Below are positions 62,408 through 64,000 of a stretch of 64,000 bases of DNA, piece by piece (position 1 is the stretch's first letter; the number at the start of each line of letters is the position of its first letter). The DNA lies in the NCBI RefSeq assembly GCF_014207095.1, contig NZ_JACHBG010000001.1, positions 124,001 through 188,000 of the forward strand, read 5' to 3'. A model generated the notes under the pieces. That model ran no database searches and had not been told where the DNA came from. It saw only the letters and a list, made by a program, of their open reading frames with translations. Source of the DNA: Martinezella lusitana (GTDB lineage: Bacteria > Pseudomonadota > Alphaproteobacteria > Rhizobiales > Rhizobiaceae). The position numbers were made by a program, and so were the translations under genes.

Positions 62408-64000
62408 ATGCGTCTTTCCCGAACGACACTTTCAAACGCGTCTCAAGGCGTCCAGCCGGAGGGCGAACTCGAAGCCGAACAGGCGGCCGAAGAGGCACGC
62501 CGGGCCGAGCAGATTGCCGCTCGCCGGGCATTTCTCGAAGAGAAGATTCGCAATGCCCGCGAAGCCAAGCGCAAGGCCGAGGAGCAGCGCCGCACCGAGG
62601 AACTGCGCCGTGCCGAAGAGGTAAGGCAGAGAGCCGCCGCAGCCCCGAAACCGGTGGTCGAAGCCTTGCAGGCGACACCGGCGGAGAGTGCTCCAGTCAT
62701 GCCCGTTCTGCCGCAAGGTATCTCGGCTGAGGATCTTGCCTCGCCGGGCTGGCAGAACGCGTTCCTTATGGGGCCGAATGTCCGCTTCACCCGCACGCGG
62801 GAGAACGAAATCATTAGCCGCCGCCCGCTCGCAGAACCGCCGGTCGAGGTCACGCGGCCCGTCCCCACGCATGTTGCGATGCGGGTGATGGAGCAGCCGG
62901 TTGTCGAGGCTGCGCCCGCGATCGTGGCGCCCCAGCCGTCGCAGCCGGCACAACCCGTCGAGTTCCACCTGCCACCGCTCGAGGACATGCCTTTTGCGGT
63001 TGAAGGCTACATGCCTTCGTTCATTCAGAAATCCCCGGCGACCTCGCCGGACGCATTGGAGATGACCGTTATCGCTACCGCATTTTCGAAGGCTCCGGCG
63101 ATCGCGCTGGATGCTTCCCCTGTTCAGTCAAGTGTTCCCGAGTCCGTAGTCGTCGCGCCTGTGGTCGAGTCGCGGCTTACCCATCTTTCCGATTTCGCCT
63201 TCTGGGACGCGATGCCCTTCGACGGCGAATTCGTCTCTGCCATCAGGGGCGAGTCGGCCCAGCCGGCGGTTCCCCAGCTTGAGGTCGAAGCCGAATCGAT
63301 CGTCGCGAAGTTCCGCGTCGTCGAATGCCGCCGGCCCGCCGCGGTTGCCGAAGCCCCACAAACTATCGAGCTGTCGGCTGTGGCGGAACTCGTCGCTCCG
63401 GTCGAAGCTGCTCCCGTCCTTGCGCCGGTAGCGGTCAGCACGCCTGCCATGGACGAGTTGGCAGCGTGGGAAGCCATCGTTCAGACTGCCGTTGTCGAAG
63501 CGACGCCGGTGATCGTCGAGCCAGCCCCTGCCGCGCCGCAAGTCATGGCTTCCCCGGAAGCATTCGTTCCGCCCGCTTTCGTGGCAGCCGTCTATGGCGC
63601 GGAAGCCGCTCCGGCAGCCGAAACCCGCCCGGCGTCGGTCATGGTCCTGGCGCCGATGCCGACGAAGGTTGCCGCATCTGCACCGGTTGAACCCGTTGAG
63701 CCTGTTGCCAAGCCTGCACCGGCGCTTCCGGCTGTCGAGGCCGCCGCGCAGCGTCTGATTGACGCGCCGCCATCGCGGATCACGCCGCGCCGGCCCGCAT
63801 TGCTGACGCCGCCCGAATGGCGGCCGATTGCCCGTAGCGCCGACGGCGAGTACGAGCTGCCGCCGCGCGAACTGCTGCAGGAGCCCGCCGTCCGTTCCGG
63901 CGTGATCATGACGCAGGAAACGCTGGAGCAGAATGCCGGCCTGCTGGAAAGCGTGCTGGAAGACTTCGGCGTCAAGGGCGAGATCATCCATGTCCGTCCC
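62408..64000 (+). CDS. ftsK: FtsK-type DNA translocase, N-terminal part (cut by window end)
   Basis: The frame is open from ATG 62408 to the window end (531 codons seen). Residues about 20-80 form a charged Glu/Arg/Ala coiled coil (for example EEKIRNAREAKRKAEEQRR). A long Pro/Val/Ala/Glu-rich linker follows to about 470. The last residues, with NAGLLESVLEDFGVKGEII, match the start of the FtsK alpha domain. No transmembrane helix is present, unlike canonical FtsK, so this looks like the soluble FtsK-like paralogue of alphaproteobacteria. The motor and gamma domains lie beyond the window. Function: DNA pumping or chromosome dimer processing. Confidence 0.85.
   Translation, partial: MRLSRTTLSNASQGVQPEGELEAEQAAEEARRAEQIAARRAFLEEKIRNAREAKRKAEEQRRTEELRRAEEVRQRAAAAPKPVVEALQATPAESAPVMPVLPQGISAEDLASPGWQNAFLMGPNVRFTRTRENEIISRRPLAEPPVEVTRPVPTHVAMRVMEQPVVEAAPAIVAPQPSQPAQPVEFHLPPLEDMPFAVEGYMPSFIQKSPATSPDALEMTVIATAFSKAPAIALDASPVQSSVPESVVVAPVVESRLTHLSDFAFWDAMPFDGEFVSAIRGESAQPAVPQLEVEAESIVAKFRVVECRRPAAVAEAPQTIELSAVAELVAPVEAAPVLAPVAVSTPAMDELAAWEAIVQTAVVEATPVIVEPAPAAPQVMASPEAFVPPAFVAAVYGAEAAPAAETRPASVMVLAPMPTKVAASAPVEPVEPVAKPAPALPAVEAAAQRLIDAPPSRITPRRPALLTPPEWRPIARSADGEYELPPRELLQEPAVRSGVIMTQETLEQNAGLLESVLEDFGVKGEIIHVRP

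Noticed and set aside
1..64000. tRNA genes, rRNA genes, CRISPR arrays, insertion sequences and prophage genes
   Set aside because: I scanned the intergenic gaps and found no cloverleaf with TTCGA arm, no regularly spaced repeats, no transposase or integrase and no phage structural gene. This was by eye and could miss a divergent tRNA.

Overview
The window looks like a chromosomal segment of a Rhizobium-group alphaproteobacterium (Rhizobiales). The case rests on four kinds of evidence. Base composition is high in GC. Family-level markers are present (DUF4170, DUF2093, DUF6101 and DUF1217 proteins, a separate F0 ATP synthase operon with paired b' and b subunits, and an unlinked MutL carrying the endonuclease motif). 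The intergenic spaces hold short palindromic elements resembling the Rhizobium intergenic mosaic (RIME-like) elements. The local order of housekeeping genes also looks rhizobial. No rRNA, tRNA, CRISPR, insertion sequence or prophage was seen. Both ends cut genes: the 3' part of pmbA/tldE at the left and the 5' part of an ftsK-type translocase at the right.

Layout. 1-7.6 kb: pmbA end, a CysQ/IMPase-like phosphatase, DUF4170, and the lipid A/Kdo genes waaA and lpxK with a HAD phosphatase between them; DUF2093 and mutL follow on the minus strand. 7.98-11.2 kb: a signalling pair, a PAS-PAS-pseudoREC-REC protein and a GGDEF-EAL protein. 11.3-16.5 kb: a PRC-barrel protein, then a four-gene minus-strand operon for oxidative galactose/galactonate breakdown (SDR dehydrogenase, dgoK, dgoA, SMP-30 lactonase) divergent from an IclR regulator, with overlapping divergent promoters and a palindromic operator between them. 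16.8-22.6 kb: an orphan LuxR-type regulator, mrp, corA and kup. 22.7-27.8 kb: a membrane protein, a SleB-type cell wall hydrolase and the F0 operon atpI-B-E-F'-F. 27.8-36.4 kb: a phosphotransferase, rnhB, a PA0069-type radical SAM protein, a small glycosyltransferase, a small exported protein, moaB-ispE-TPR and a polyprenyl synthase. 36.5-47.6 kb: DUF2007, a TrmN6-like methylase, an S49 peptidase, an inserted VapBC module, and glyQ ... glyS with lemA, a second-type aroA and DUF2207 between the two synthetase subunits, then DUF523. 47.7-58.8 kb: a chemoreceptor, a small periplasmic protein, purD, tex, cfa, a lipoprotein, a MipA/OmpV porin, ubiA and a broken GNAT gene. 58.8-64 kb: DUF6101, a long DUF1217-repeat protein and the ftsK N-terminal half.

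Functionally this is mostly core genome: envelope lipid A synthesis, energy coupling, ion uptake, isoprenoid/quinone synthesis, mismatch repair and translation. The accessory or regulatory layer is where the unusual signals lie. These are a hairpin that buries the ribosome binding site of a small exported protein at 31.4 kb; a sigma-54-like promoter in front of an unrecognised small ORF at 17.7 kb; a short ORF whose stop overlaps the TTG start of corA; an Mrp ATPase that has lost its CxxC and carries a His-rich linker; a LuxR protein lacking key autoinducer-contact residues; a second class of EPSP synthase inside the glyQ-glyS interval; and a leader before DUF6101 that resembles a glycine riboswitch without its P3 arm. 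I see no large gene cluster that forms a clearly new defence or biosynthetic system.
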